Shown here piece after piece: positions 1 to 8,430 of a stretch of DNA of 64,000 nt. Under the pieces are notes generated by a model. It made no database searches and was not told the DNA's origin. It saw only the letters and a program-made list of their open reading frames with translations. Position numbers and translations under genes: made by a program. This DNA is from Wenzhouxiangellaceae bacterium (GTDB lineage Bacteria > Pseudomonadota > Gammaproteobacteria > Xanthomonadales > Wenzhouxiangellaceae). The stretch covers positions 1 to 64,000 of the forward strand of contig JAGXKW010000006.1 of assembly GCA_018334995.1 (NCBI GenBank), in the 5' to 3' direction. Numbering within the stretch: position 1 is the stretch's first letter; each line of letters begins with the position of its first letter.

Positions 1-21
1 GAAGCCCCTCCCACAAATTCC
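1..21 (-). repeat. possible truncated REP-like element at window edge
   Basis: On the minus strand these bases read TTTGTGGGAGGGGCTTC. This resembles one arm of the short GTGGGAG-type extragenic palindromes common in Pseudomonas and Xanthomonadales genomes. The matching arm would lie outside the window, so dyad symmetry cannot be tested here. The remaining bases up to 181 show no feature I can support. Confidence 0.3.
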
Positions 22-181
22 AGCGGATAGCGCTCGCAGTGCCGGCCACCGGACAAGAACACCGACCGAAACCAGGCCCGCACCGCCCTCATGGCCCCAA
101 ACTGAAACCCACTTCAGCATCCCCAGCCGCGAAGCTGCCAACGTACATTAGACTGGCCTGCTATCCGCAGGACCGAATGCA

Positions 182-1564
182 ATGACCGTTTCCGTTCCGC
201 CCCCGCCGAAGCCGACCGGCTCCGGATTGGGCTACGAAATTCGCCGCACGCTGCTGCTCGCCGGTCCACTGATCGTCGGCCAGCTGACCAGTTTCGGCAT
301 GAACTTCGTCGATACCGTGATGGCCGGCCGACTCGGGCGCGTGGACCTGGGCGCGATCGCGATCGGGTCTTCGGTCTGGGCGGCCGGGTTGCTGTTCGTG
401 CTGGGCGTGCTGATGTCGGTCTCGCCGGCGGTCTCGCAGCTCGACGGCGCCGGACGGCGGCTGCAGGCCGGCGAGATGACGCGCCAGGCGCTGTGGATCG
501 CGCTGGCGATCTCGGCGCTGCTGGCGCTGGGCGCGCGCAATGCCGGCTGGGTGATGGCTGCGCTGGAAGTCGAGCCCTCGGTGGCCGGGCTGGCGCTCGG
601 CTATCTCAAGGCGATGAGCTGGGGCGCGCCGGCGCTGACCCTGATGTTCGCGCTGCGGTTCTTTTCCGAAGGCACCGGCCATACCCGCCCGACCATGTAC
701 ATCGGCGTGCTGGGCATCGTATTCAACGTGCCGCTGAACTATGTGCTGATGTTCGGCAAGCTGGGCTTCGAGCCGATGGGGGCGGTCGGCTGCGGCTGGG
801 CCACCGCGCTGGTGTTCTGGCTGCAGTTCGTTGCGCTGGCGTTGTACATCAAGTCTCGCGAGCACTACGCGGCGTTCGAGCTTTATCAGCGCTTCAGCCG
901 GCCCAGCCTGCGCGAAATCCGTGGTCTGCTGCGCGTCGGCCTGCCGATCGGCGTGACCATCTTTTTCGAGGGCAGCCTGTTCGTCTCGGCCGCGCTGCTG
1001 ATCGGTACGCTGGGCGCGCTGCCCATCGCGGCCCACCAGGTAGCGATCAATTTTGCTTCCATGGCCTTCATGGTGCCGCTGGGCATGGCCGGCGCGATCA
1101 CAGTGCGGGTGGGCAACGCGATCGGACGCGGCGACCCCCAGGGCGCGCGCGTGGCCGGCCTGGTCGGCATTGGCCTGGCCGCGGTGTTCGGGCTGTTCTC
1201 GGCGAGCGCGATGTTCCTGCTGCCCGAGTGGATCGCACGCATTTACACGTCCGAGCGCGAGGTCATCGAACTGGCCGCCAGCCTGCTGATGCTCGCGGCC
1301 ATATTCCAGCTTTCCGACAGTCTGCAGGTGGCCTCGGCCGGCGCACTCAGAGGCTACAAGGACACCCGGCGGCCGATGGTCTACAGCGTGTTGTCCTACT
1401 GGGCGATCGGGCTGACCATCGGCTGGTGGCTGACCTTCGAGCGCGAGTGGGGCGCGGCCGGCATGTGGGTCGGTCTGATCGCCGGCCTGACCGTGGCGGC
1501 GGTGCTGCTGGGCACGCGCTTTCTGCGTCTGTCGCGCGCGATGGAGAAAACCGCCGGTCCCTGA
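182..1564 (+). CDS. MATE family multidrug efflux transporter (NorM-like)
   Basis: A 460-residue integral membrane protein of the usual MATE length (about 450-460). It probably exports cationic drugs or metabolites across the inner membrane in exchange for Na+ or H+. The N-terminal repeat begins with a segment including LAGPLIVGQLTSFGMNFVDT, the family's helix-1 pattern (LxxPlxxgqltqxxxxxvDt), followed by about twelve hydrophobic segments in two homologous halves. The second half restarts near residue 258 (RVGLPIGVTIFFEGSLF), typical of the internal MATE duplication. The ATG at 182 is the first in-frame start and the GC-rich reverse-strand ORFs across it are shadows. It stands alone, 160 bp upstream of sppA. 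The substrate cannot be deduced. Confidence 0.93.
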   Translation: MTVSVPPPPKPTGSGLGYEIRRTLLLAGPLIVGQLTSFGMNFVDTVMAGRLGRVDLGAIAIGSSVWAAGLLFVLGVLMSVSPAVSQLDGAGRRLQAGEMTRQALWIALAISALLALGARNAGWVMAALEVEPSVAGLALGYLKAMSWGAPALTLMFALRFFSEGTGHTRPTMYIGVLGIVFNVPLNYVLMFGKLGFEPMGAVGCGWATALVFWLQFVALALYIKSREHYAAFELYQRFSRPSLREIRGLLRVGLPIGVTIFFEGSLFVSAALLIGTLGALPIAAHQVAINFASMAFMVPLGMAGAITVRVGNAIGRGDPQGARVAGLVGIGLAAVFGLFSASAMFLLPEWIARIYTSEREVIELAASLLMLAAIFQLSDSLQVASAGALRGYKDTRRPMVYSVLSYWAIGLTIGWWLTFEREWGAAGMWVGLIAGLTVAAVLLGTRFLRLSRAMEKTAGP

Positions 1565-1724
1565 CTTTCGGCCCTTGCGGCGGCCGCGGGGCCCGCCCAG
1601 GATGCTCGGCACGGCTTGTCGCTAACCGGCACAATACGGTGTGGCCGGTTCTGCGGCTTGATCCGGCCTTGATGCGGATCGTCGATGATCGAAGCAGTCC
1701 CCAATCCAACCTGGATGATGACCA

Positions 1725-3587
1725 ATGAACGACAAGAAGGGCAATTTCCTCGTGCGCGTCTGGCGCGGCTTCTGGAACGGGCTCACGGCGTTTCGCATCG
1801 CCGTGTTCAATATCCTGTTCCTGATCGTGCTCGCACTGGTGGTGCGTATGCTGCTGGGCCCGGGTGACGCGATCACGGTCGAGGAGGATTCGACGCTGGT
1901 CATCGCGCCGAAAGGACTGATCGTCGAGCAATATACCGGTTCGCCCTCGGAGCGGGCGCTCAACGAGGCGCTGGGCCAGCAACTGCCCGAGACCCGACTG
2001 CGCGACATCGTGCGCGCGCTGGAACTGGCCGCCGAAGACGACGACATCACCCAGGTCCTGATCGGCACCGACCGCCTGCTGGGCGTGGCGCCGGGCACCT
2101 TTACCGAGCTTGCCGCGGCGTTCGACAAGTTCCGGCAGACCGGCAAGCCGGTCTACGCCTACGGTAGCAGCATGGGCCAGAGCACCTACGGCCTGGCGTC
2201 GCTGGCCGACGAGGTCTGGCTCAACCCCGACGGTACGCTGATGATCGAGGGCTACGCCTACTACCGCAACTACTTCCGCGAAGGGCTGGAAAAGCTGAGG
2301 GTCGACGTCAACCTGTTCCGGGTCGGCGAATTCAAGTCGGCCATGGAGCCGTTCATCCGCGATTCGATGTCCGAAGCCGACCGCGCCGCGGCCGAGTATT
2401 TCATCACGGGCTTGTGGCGGGAATACCTGGATATCGTCGCCGGCCACCGCGGCATTCCGGTCGAGCGCTTGCTGGAAATCACCGAAGACATGGTGGCGCT
2501 GCTCGAAGACGCCGACGGCAATCCCGGGGAGATGGCGCTGGAGGCCGGGCTGGCCGATCGCCTGCTGACGCGGCCGGCCGCGCGCGCCGAATTGGCAAGC
2601 ACCGGCGCACCGGACAAGGAAAAGGGTTTTCGCCAGATCGGCATGCGCAGCTATCTGAAGGTGCCGCGCAAGCTCGACCTCGATGGCGACCGGGTCGGCA
2701 TCATTGTCGCCCAGGGCGCGATCACCGAGGGTGACCAGCCGCCGGGCACCATCGGCTCCGAATCGCTTTCGAAGCTGTTGCGCAAGGCCCGGCGCGACGA
2801 CGACCTCGAGGCCGTGGTGCTGCGCATCGATTCCGGTGGCGGCAGCGCGTTCGCCTCTGAAGTCATTCGCCAGGAAATGCTGGCACTCAAGGAATCGGGC
2901 AAGCCGGTGGTCGTCAGCATGGCCAACGTCGCCGCCTCGGGCGGCTACTGGATCGCCATGGGGGCCGACGAGGTCTGGGCCTATCCCAACACCATCACCG
3001 GATCCATCGGCATTTTCGGTTTCCTGCCCACGTTTCAGGATTCGCTGGACGCCATCGGCGTGCATACCGACGGCTTCGGCGTGACGCCGCTGGCCGGCGC
3101 GTTCCGGGTCGATCGGGAATTGCCGGAATCGGCCCGGCGCGTGCTGCAGTCGGTCATCGAGCACGGCTACGAACAGTTCATCGAGCTGGTGGCCGAATAC
3201 CGCGGCAAGACGACCGACGAAGTCGACGACATCGCCCAGGGGCGGGTCTGGACCGGCACCCAGGCGCGCGACCGCGGCCTGGTCGACCAGCTCGGCACGC
3301 TGGAAGAAGCAGTGGCCGCTGCCGCCCGCATCGCCGGCATCGCCGAGCGCTACGACACGGTTTACGTGGCTCCGAGCATGAGCCCGTTCGAGCGGTTCTT
3401 TGCCGACATGGGTGCCCGCGCGCTGGCGTGGTCCGGGCTGGAGCGGGCGATCTCGCGCGCAGCCTGGTGGCCGGGTAACGATCTCTACCGGCGCATGCTC
3501 GGCCAGTTCGCCGAAATCGAGGCCGCCAGCAGCGCACGCCGCCCGGCCGAGCCCATGGCCCACTGCCTGTGCGAACCGCCGATGTAG
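1725..3587 (+). CDS. sppA: signal peptide peptidase SppA, 67-kDa type
   Basis: A 620-residue serine protease of family S49, close to the E. coli SppA length. It degrades cleaved signal peptides in the cytoplasmic membrane. One N-terminal membrane anchor lies at residues about 24-44. The tandem S49 domains each supply one member of the Ser-Lys dyad: Lys204 in VGEFKSAMEPFIRDSMS (domain 1) and Ser405 in NVAASGGYWIA (domain 2), matching E. coli Lys209 and Ser409. The glycine-rich RIDSGGGSAFAS loop precedes the serine. The ATG at 1725 sits directly before the basic n-region. The gene is followed by a perfect hairpin and a short T tract, so it is probably monocistronic. Confidence 0.95.
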   Translation: MNDKKGNFLVRVWRGFWNGLTAFRIAVFNILFLIVLALVVRMLLGPGDAITVEEDSTLVIAPKGLIVEQYTGSPSERALNEALGQQLPETRLRDIVRALELAAEDDDITQVLIGTDRLLGVAPGTFTELAAAFDKFRQTGKPVYAYGSSMGQSTYGLASLADEVWLNPDGTLMIEGYAYYRNYFREGLEKLRVDVNLFRVGEFKSAMEPFIRDSMSEADRAAAEYFITGLWREYLDIVAGHRGIPVERLLEITEDMVALLEDADGNPGEMALEAGLADRLLTRPAARAELASTGAPDKEKGFRQIGMRSYLKVPRKLDLDGDRVGIIVAQGAITEGDQPPGTIGSESLSKLLRKARRDDDLEAVVLRIDSGGGSAFASEVIRQEMLALKESGKPVVVSMANVAASGGYWIAMGADEVWAYPNTITGSIGIFGFLPTFQDSLDAIGVHTDGFGVTPLAGAFRVDRELPESARRVLQSVIEHGYEQFIELVAEYRGKTTDEVDDIAQGRVWTGTQARDRGLVDQLGTLEEAVAAAARIAGIAERYDTVYVAPSMSPFERFFADMGARALAWSGLERAISRAAWWPGNDLYRRMLGQFAEIEAASSARRPAEPMAHCLCEPPM

Positions 3588-3675
3588 CGGTAGCGGGAAG
3601 TCGCCACGGCCGGGTCGCGGACAATGAATACCATGGATATTTCGTTGCCGGATTATATAGAACAGTAGAGGCCGT

Positions 3676-3711
3676 TTCGCCGCCGGCAAAGCCGGCGGCG
3701 AACCCGGTTTT
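3676..3711 (+). terminator. perfect 12-bp hairpin after sppA, probable terminator
   Basis: TTCGCCGCCGGC (3676-3687), loop AAA, then GCCGGCGGCGAA (3691-3702): a perfect 12-bp stem followed by CCCGG and TTTT at 3708-3711. The T run is short and five bases from the stem. It is 89 bp beyond the sppA stop, and a symmetric stem could also act for the convergent lipoprotein gene. The rest of the 3588-3836 spacer shows nothing I recognise. Confidence 0.6.
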
Positions 3712-3836
3712 AGGGGTGTCAGACGGTTGAAAAACTCGCGTAACCTGGAAAACGCTGGTTTCCTGCGACCCTGGAAGAATGCATCTGTCACGCACTCGAC
3801 CTGAATGCGCGACTTCGAACCGGCGTGTTGCGGTGG

Positions 3837-4337
3837 TCACCGCTCTGCGCCGGGCACTTCGGCCGGCGGCAGATAGCCGTCCATGCGCGCCAGCGCTTCG
3901 AGCTGCGGCAGATCCCGGCCGATGACAACCTGCCGGCGCTGGAGGTCGCGCCGCACGTCGGCCGGGAGCGATTCTTCTTGCAGCCGCCGCTTGATCTTGG
4001 CGGCTTCGGCCCGCATTTCGGCCAGCATCCGGCCCAGGCTGAGAGCGCTTTGGTACGCGGCGCCGGTGCAGGCTGCGGCAGCCTGCTCCCCGTCCAGGCC
4101 CGCGTGGAAGCCGTGCAGCGGTACGCAGTCTTCGGCCAGTGCGGATGCCCACGCTTGCCTGGCCTCATCGGTGCAGGCCGCGTCGACTCCGCCGATCCAT
4201 TGCCCCGGCGGCTGCCGATCCTGGGCCGCCTGTCGGGCGGTTGCCCGCGCGTCCCCGCACTCGGTTCGAGTGGCGCATCCGGCCAGCAGCGCAAGGGCTC
4301 CGGCCACGGCGGCCGGGATGAGAAAGCATCTGGTCAT
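3837..4337 (-). CDS. small lipoprotein, possibly DUF2799-like
   Basis: A 166-residue predicted lipoprotein. The signal sequence MTRCFLIPAAVAGALALLAGC ends in a good lipobox (LLAGC). The mature part contains paired cysteines, an ACTGAAYQSALSLGR segment and a basic C-terminal helix (AEAAKIKRRLQEE). The spacing of EDC, HAGLDG and ACTGAAY resembles DUF2799 envelope lipoproteins, but I hold that assignment loosely. ATG 4337 is preferred over upstream ATGs at 4355 and 4391 because it puts the basic residue and hydrophobic core at the right distance for a lipoprotein signal. It is divergent from the hydrolase at 4382 with only 44 bp between, so the promoters must be interleaved. Function unknown. 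Confidence 0.7.
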   Translation of the reverse strand: MTRCFLIPAAVAGALALLAGCATRTECGDARATARQAAQDRQPPGQWIGGVDAACTDEARQAWASALAEDCVPLHGFHAGLDGEQAAAACTGAAYQSALSLGRMLAEMRAEAAKIKRRLQEESLPADVRRDLQRRQVVIGRDLPQLEALARMDGYLPPAEVPGAER

Positions 4338-4381
4338 ATCGCGTAGACTTCGCATGGAATCGCGGCAAGGATAGCAGCAGC

Positions 4382-5413
4382 TTGGATCCATTTACCCAGG
4401 GCGTGTTCGGCAGCTTGTTCGCCCAGGCCGGCGCGCGCCGCAAACACCTCCGGCCGGCCGCTGCCGTCGGCTTCGCAGGAGGCATGGCGCCGGACCTCGA
4501 TGTGCTCATCCGTTCTTCGGCCGACAGTCTGCTGGCGATCGAATACCACCGCCATTTCACGCATGCACTGGCATTCATACCGATCGGCGCCATGCTGGTC
4601 GCGCTGCTGGCCTGGCCGCTGGTACATCGCTGGCGGCCGGACGTCAAGTTCGCCCGGGTATTCCTGTGGAGCGCGCTGGGGGTCGGCTCGCACGGATTGC
4701 TGGACGCCATGACCTCCTACGGCACGCGCCTGCTGTGGCCGTTCAGCGAGGCGCGCGTGGCCTGGAACGTCATCAGCGTGATCGACCCCGTGTTTACGCT
4801 GCCGCTGGTGCTTCTGCTGGGCGTGGCGGTCTGGAAGCAAAGCCGCAGGGGCGCGCGCATCGCCGCGCTCTGGGCCGTGTTCTACCTGGCGCTCGGCGCG
4901 CTGCAGCAGCATCGCGCCGAGAACATCGTCGCTCACTGGGCCGACGACGCGGGCATCGAGGCCGACCGCGTGATCGCGAAGCCGTCTTTCGCGAACCTGG
5001 TGCTGTGGCGCGGCCTCGTCGACGAAGGCGAGCGCATGCACCTGGTCGCCGTGCGCATTCCGCCGGGTCGCGACGCGCTGGTCTGGCCGGGGCCCGCCGT
5101 GCCGCATTATGGTCAAGGCAATGGCGACGGCCGTTGGCCGGACGACAGCCGGCTGGCTCGGGACCTGGAACGCTTCCGGCATTTTTCCGGCGACTGGCTG
5201 TTTCGCTACTCCAGCTACGACGAACAAGACACGATCTTCGTCGGCGACCTCCGTTACGCCATAGACCCGGCCAGCCCGCGGCCGCTGTGGGGCATTCGGC
5301 TGGATCCCGACGACCCGGCGCGGCCGGTCCGGTTCGAGCGCCCCGCGCAAGTTGTCGAATCCGAACGCGAGGCATTCTTCGAGCGCCTGCTGGGACGCGA
5401 TCCGCCACCTTGA
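4382..5413 (+). CDS. membrane-bound metal-dependent hydrolase, YdjM/DUF457 type
   Basis: A 343-residue inner-membrane protein of the YdjM/YbcI metal-dependent hydrolase family (PF04307). The N terminus carries the family pattern DPFTQGVFGSLFAQA, then GGMAPDLDVLIR and EYHRHFTHALAF; the Asp and His residues in these motifs are the predicted metal ligands. Several membrane segments follow (about residues 65-85, 95-115, 135-155, 160-180). The C-terminal 150 residues are soluble, with a conserved-looking HFSGDWLFRYSSYD stretch. The start is TTG at 4382; translation from there gives MDPFTQG, the canonical family start, so the non-ATG codon is accepted. The physiological substrate of this family is not established. 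Confidence 0.85.
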   Translation: MDPFTQGVFGSLFAQAGARRKHLRPAAAVGFAGGMAPDLDVLIRSSADSLLAIEYHRHFTHALAFIPIGAMLVALLAWPLVHRWRPDVKFARVFLWSALGVGSHGLLDAMTSYGTRLLWPFSEARVAWNVISVIDPVFTLPLVLLLGVAVWKQSRRGARIAALWAVFYLALGALQQHRAENIVAHWADDAGIEADRVIAKPSFANLVLWRGLVDEGERMHLVAVRIPPGRDALVWPGPAVPHYGQGNGDGRWPDDSRLARDLERFRHFSGDWLFRYSSYDEQDTIFVGDLRYAIDPASPRPLWGIRLDPDDPARPVRFERPAQVVESEREAFFERLLGRDPPP

Positions 5414-5473
5414 CCGTTCGCGACGCATGGTCCGCGAGCTGGAATCATTGCCGAGTGTGAAAGCTGAAAAGCA

Positions 5474-5612
5474 GGACACGAAGGGCACGAAGAAGGCACG
5501 AAGTTCACGAAGAAAGTCTCCGGATTTTGAAACTTCGTGGCCTTCGGTAGGCGAAGGAAACCGGGCCGGTAAACAATAATCTGCGAGAATCTGTGTAATC
5601 TGCGGTTTCATG
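5474..5612. repeat. intergenic short-period arrays: CACGAAG units, then AATCTGCG units
   Basis: Four CACGAAG-type units spaced about 9-11 bases apart fill 5474-5513 (GACACGAAGGGCACGAAG and onward). A partial opposite-strand copy, ACTTCGTGGCCTTCGG, lies at 5532-5547, so the two can pair. A second array of three AATCTG(C/T)G units follows at about 5576-5609 and ends in CGGTTTCA. This fills most of the 278-bp gap between the hydrolase and aldolase genes; no ORF here is credible. Similar arrays occur at 8431, 15265 and 41481. Confidence 0.75.
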
Positions 5613-5691
5613 GTTTTTCGTCCACGGTAGCAGTGCCGAGGTATCCGGATCATCAGGTAATCATTCATTGTTTCCAAAGACGGTCTTTCCA

Positions 5692-6732
5692 ATGAATTTC
5701 AAGAGCGACAACGAAGCGCCCGCCCATCCGCTGATCCTCGACGCAATCGCGGAGGCTAATCGCGGCATGGCGACCGCGTATGCCGAAGACGCCTGGAGCC
5801 GCCGGCTGGACCGTGCGTTTTCAAACCTGTTCGAAACCGACTGCAGCGTGCTGCCGCTGGCCACGGGCACCGCGGCCAACTCGGTGACGCTGGCGGCCGC
5901 GTCGCCGGTGTGGGGTGCGGTGATGTGCCATCGCCAGGCGCACATCGCCAACGACGAGGGCGGCGCGCCGGAGTTCTACACCCACGGGGCCAAGCTGGTG
6001 CTGCTGGACGGCGCGGACGGCAAACTCCGGGCCGATGATCTCGGCCGGGCCATCGACGCGGCCGGCACGCATGGCGTGCACAACGTCAAGCCGTCGGTGG
6101 TGTCGATCACCCAGGCCACCGAATGCGGCACCAGCTACCGGCCCGACGAGATTTCCGCCATCGCCGAGGCGGCCCATGCGCGCGAGCTGCCGCTGCACAT
6201 GGACGGCGCGCGTTTCGCCAACGCGGTGGCCTGGCTGGACGCCACGCCGGCCCAGGCGACCTGGAAGTCGGGCGTCGACGTGCTGTCCTTCGGCGCGACC
6301 AAGAACGGCGCGCTGACCGCCGAGGCGATCGTGGTGTTCGGCCACCCGGAATGGCTGGAGGCCATGCACCGCATGCGCAAGCGCGGTGGTCACCTGCTGT
6401 CGAAGATGCGCTATGTCTCGGCCCAGCTGCTGGCGATGCTGGACGCCGACCTGTGGCTGGAACTGGCCGGCCACGCCAACGCCATGGCCGCGCGCCTGGC
6501 CGAGGCCATCGAGGCGCATCCCGAAACATCGCTGGCCTGGCCGGTGGAAGCCAACGAGGTGTTCATGCGCTGGCGTCCGGAAAAGCTGGCAGCGCTCAAG
6601 GCGCAGGGCTTCGAGTTCCACATCTGGCCCGGCCACGACGACCTGGCGCGGCTGGTCTGCTCGTTCGCAACCCAGCCCGACGACGTCCGGCGGCTGGTCG
6701 ACGCGCTCGAATCCGGCGCTTCCGCATCGTGA
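5692..6732 (+). CDS. threonine-aldolase-like PLP enzyme (beta-eliminating lyase family)
   Basis: A 346-residue fold-type I PLP enzyme of the threonine aldolase/beta-eliminating lyase family (PF01212). It probably cleaves L-threonine or another beta-hydroxy amino acid to glycine and an aldehyde in the cytosol. Visible motifs are the N-terminal SDNEAPAHPLILDAI, the glycine/threonine phosphate loop LATGTAANSVTL (residues 57-68), the PLP-stacking/pyridine Asp171 in HMDGARFANA, and Schiff-base Lys204 in SFGATKNGAL. ATG 5692 is preferred over an in-frame TTG at 5668 because it starts directly before the family motif. The stop overlaps the next gene's GTG start (GTGA), so the two are translationally coupled. 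Substrate stereochemistry cannot be read from sequence. Confidence 0.88.
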   Translation: MNFKSDNEAPAHPLILDAIAEANRGMATAYAEDAWSRRLDRAFSNLFETDCSVLPLATGTAANSVTLAAASPVWGAVMCHRQAHIANDEGGAPEFYTHGAKLVLLDGADGKLRADDLGRAIDAAGTHGVHNVKPSVVSITQATECGTSYRPDEISAIAEAAHARELPLHMDGARFANAVAWLDATPAQATWKSGVDVLSFGATKNGALTAEAIVVFGHPEWLEAMHRMRKRGGHLLSKMRYVSAQLLAMLDADLWLELAGHANAMAARLAEAIEAHPETSLAWPVEANEVFMRWRPEKLAALKAQGFEFHIWPGHDDLARLVCSFATQPDDVRRLVDALESGASAS

Positions 6733-7211
6733 CCGGCGTAGCCGGCCCAGCGACCCCGAGCGAGTGCGACTGGCTGGTCGACGTGCTGACCCGGCAGATT
6801 CCACTGGGCGGAAACATGCAGCTGTCGATCGCGCGGCTGGACGCGCGCGGCATCGAGCTGCACGCACCGCTGGCGCCGAACGTCAACGACAAGGGCACCG
6901 CGTTCGGCGGTGCGCTGGTGTCGCTGATGATCCTGGCCGGGTGGTCGCTACCCCGGCTGCTGCTGCGGCGCGCCGACCTGGCCGCCGATCTGGTCATCGG
7001 CCGATGCGAAGTGCGCTTCGTCGCGCCCGTCGAAGCCGGATTCGCAGTGCACTGCGACTGGCCCGACACGGCCGCAATCGGCGATTTCTTCGATCAGCTT
7101 CGGGCCCGCGGCCGCGGCAAGCTGGACCTGGCGCCGCGGATCGTCGCCGCCGGCGAGGTGGCGGCGACGCTTTCGGCCCGGTATGCTGGGCTCGACAAGC
7201 GCAAGATGTAG
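6729..7211 (+). CDS. YiiD C-terminal-domain thioesterase (hotdog fold)
   Basis: A 160-residue protein matching the putative-thioesterase domain found at the C terminus of E. coli YiiD: NVNDKGTAFGGALVSLMILAGW is the family signature (the conserved N-x-x-GTxFGG...LAGW pattern), followed by VIGRCEVRFVAPV. It probably hydrolyses acyl-CoA or acyl-ACP thioesters in the cytosol; the natural acyl substrate is unknown. The N-acetyltransferase half present in YiiD is absent, so this is a stand-alone hotdog protein. The GTG start at 6729 overlaps the TGA of the aldolase gene by four bases; the much longer upstream reading frame is the antigenic shadow of the aldolase gene and was discarded. Confidence 0.83.
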   Translation: MTGVAGPATPSECDWLVDVLTRQIPLGGNMQLSIARLDARGIELHAPLAPNVNDKGTAFGGALVSLMILAGWSLPRLLLRRADLAADLVIGRCEVRFVAPVEAGFAVHCDWPDTAAIGDFFDQLRARGRGKLDLAPRIVAAGEVAATLSARYAGLDKRKM

Positions 7212-7246
7212 ACTCCAGACGGAATGGATCAACCAGGGATTGCTCG

Positions 7247-7666
7247 ATGAAACCAATCTTTCAGTCGGTCCTGCTGCTCGGCCTGGCCCTGGTGGCCGGC
7301 TGCGGCGCCATGAGCGATCGCGACCTGTTGCGTACCGAGACCATGGACCGCTACGAGGCGACCGTGCGCTGGAACCAGTTCGACGCCCTGGTCGATTTCA
7401 TGCACCCCGAATGGCTGGAGGAAAACCCGGTCGCTTCGCTGGATGTCGAGCGTCTGCACCAGTTCCGCGTCAGCCAGTATTCCGTGCGCCAGGTGCTGAG
7501 CGCGCCCGATGACGGCGTCGACCGGCTGGTGCAGCTGCGCATGTACAACAAGCACACGGCCCGCGAGCAGGTCGTCGAATACGTCGAGGCCTGGCGCTGG
7601 GACGAAGAGCGCGGGCGCTGGATGCTGCATTCGGGTCTGCCGGACGTGACGGACGGAAGGTTCTGA
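7247..7666 (+). CDS. small lipoprotein of unknown function
   Basis: A 139-residue protein with a lipoprotein signal (MKPIFQSVLLLGLALVAGCG, lipobox VAGC, lipidated Cys19). The mature 120 residues are charged and soluble, rich in Trp, Arg and Glu, with a tryptophan-rich end (EAWRWDEERGRWMLHSGLP). This resembles small NTF2-like or SnoaL-like beta-rich folds, but I cannot name a family. The ATG at 7247 lies 35 bp after the thioesterase stop, so it may be the third gene of the aldolase-thioesterase operon. Confidence 0.72.
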   Translation: MKPIFQSVLLLGLALVAGCGAMSDRDLLRTETMDRYEATVRWNQFDALVDFMHPEWLEENPVASLDVERLHQFRVSQYSVRQVLSAPDDGVDRLVQLRMYNKHTAREQVVEYVEAWRWDEERGRWMLHSGLPDVTDGRF

Positions 7667-7728
7667 CGCGCGCGCCGACAGATTCAAGACCGTCGATGAC
7701 CGGTTGGAAATTCGGGAGGCAGGAAAAA

Positions 7729-8370
7729 ATGCGAACGATAGCGGTACTGAACGCGAAGGGCGGCTGCGGCAAGACGACCGTAGCGACCAATCTGTGCGCT
7801 GCGCTGGCCTGGGAGGGCTACCAGGTCGCCCTGGGCGACATGGACCCGCAGCAGTCCTCGGCGGACTGGGGCCGGATCCGGCCCGAGGAATATCCGGAAG
7901 TCATCAGCATCAATTCCGCAGACGGCCCCATCCGCGCGCCGGCCGACACCGATTTCCTGGTGCTCGATTCCGCGGCCGGCATCCACGGTCCCGAGCTGGG
8001 CAACCTGGTCCGGCGCGCCCAGACCGTGCTGATCCCGGTGCTGCCTTCGTTCGTCGACATGAACGCCGCGCACCGCTTCCTCGGCCACCTGTTCTCGCTC
8101 AAGCCGATCGCCGAGGGCGAGGCCAGGGTCGGACTGGTCGCCAACCGGGTCAAGCCGCATACCATCGTCTATCGCGAGCTGAAGGGTTTCCTCGGTGGTT
8201 ACAAGGCCCCGATCGTCGGCCAGCTGCGCGATTCCATGAATTACGTGCGCGCGTTCGAAAGCGGGCTGTCGGTCAATGATTACCCGCCCTACCTGGCCGA
8301 GCAGGATTGGGACGAATGGGCCACCATCCTCGAATGGATCACGTCGAGAAAATCCCGGGGAAAAGCGTGA
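7729..8370 (+). CDS. ParA/MinD-family partitioning-type ATPase (orphan)
   Basis: A 213-residue P-loop ATPase. The deviant Walker A motif KGGCGKTTVATNLC (residues 10-23) is diagnostic of ParA/MinD/Soj proteins. Walker A' GDMDPQQSSADW and the Walker B-like FLVLDSAAGIHG follow in order. The size fits small single-domain ParA proteins without an N-terminal HTH. No parB, parS or cargo gene is adjacent, so it is an orphan that may position a cytoplasmic or membrane cluster rather than DNA. ATG 7729 is preferred to TTG/ATG codons further upstream because AGGAAAAA lies five bases before it and translation begins directly at the beta strand MRTIAVLNAKGG. A strong terminator follows the stop. Confidence 0.88.
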   Translation: MRTIAVLNAKGGCGKTTVATNLCAALAWEGYQVALGDMDPQQSSADWGRIRPEEYPEVISINSADGPIRAPADTDFLVLDSAAGIHGPELGNLVRRAQTVLIPVLPSFVDMNAAHRFLGHLFSLKPIAEGEARVGLVANRVKPHTIVYRELKGFLGGYKAPIVGQLRDSMNYVRAFESGLSVNDYPPYLAEQDWDEWATILEWITSRKSRGKA

Positions 8371-8426
8371 CGGACCTGCTGGCGCAAGTGTTCACGCGCC
8401 TGTCAGGTCCGTGATTTTCGTTTTTT
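8370..8426 (+). terminator. rho-independent terminator after parA-like gene
   Basis: ACGGACCTG (8370-8378) pairs with CAGGTCCGT (8404-8412); the inner segments GGCGC and GCGCC extend the stem after a small internal loop. GATTTTCG and then six T residues (8421-8426) follow. It starts in the stop codon of the ParA-like gene. Confidence 0.78.
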
Positions 8427-8430
8427 GATT

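Noticed and set aside
1347-3791. 814-residue open frame opposite sppA and part of the MATE gene
   Set aside because: It spans two real genes and the spacer and has no recognisable domain; the SppA dyad is on the plus strand.
5474-5513. CRISPR array
   Set aside because: Units are 9-11 bases with no 30-base spacers, and no cas genes are in the window.
5668-5691. upstream TTG start for the aldolase-like gene
   Set aside because: It would add eight residues before the family N terminus; ATG 5692 fits better.
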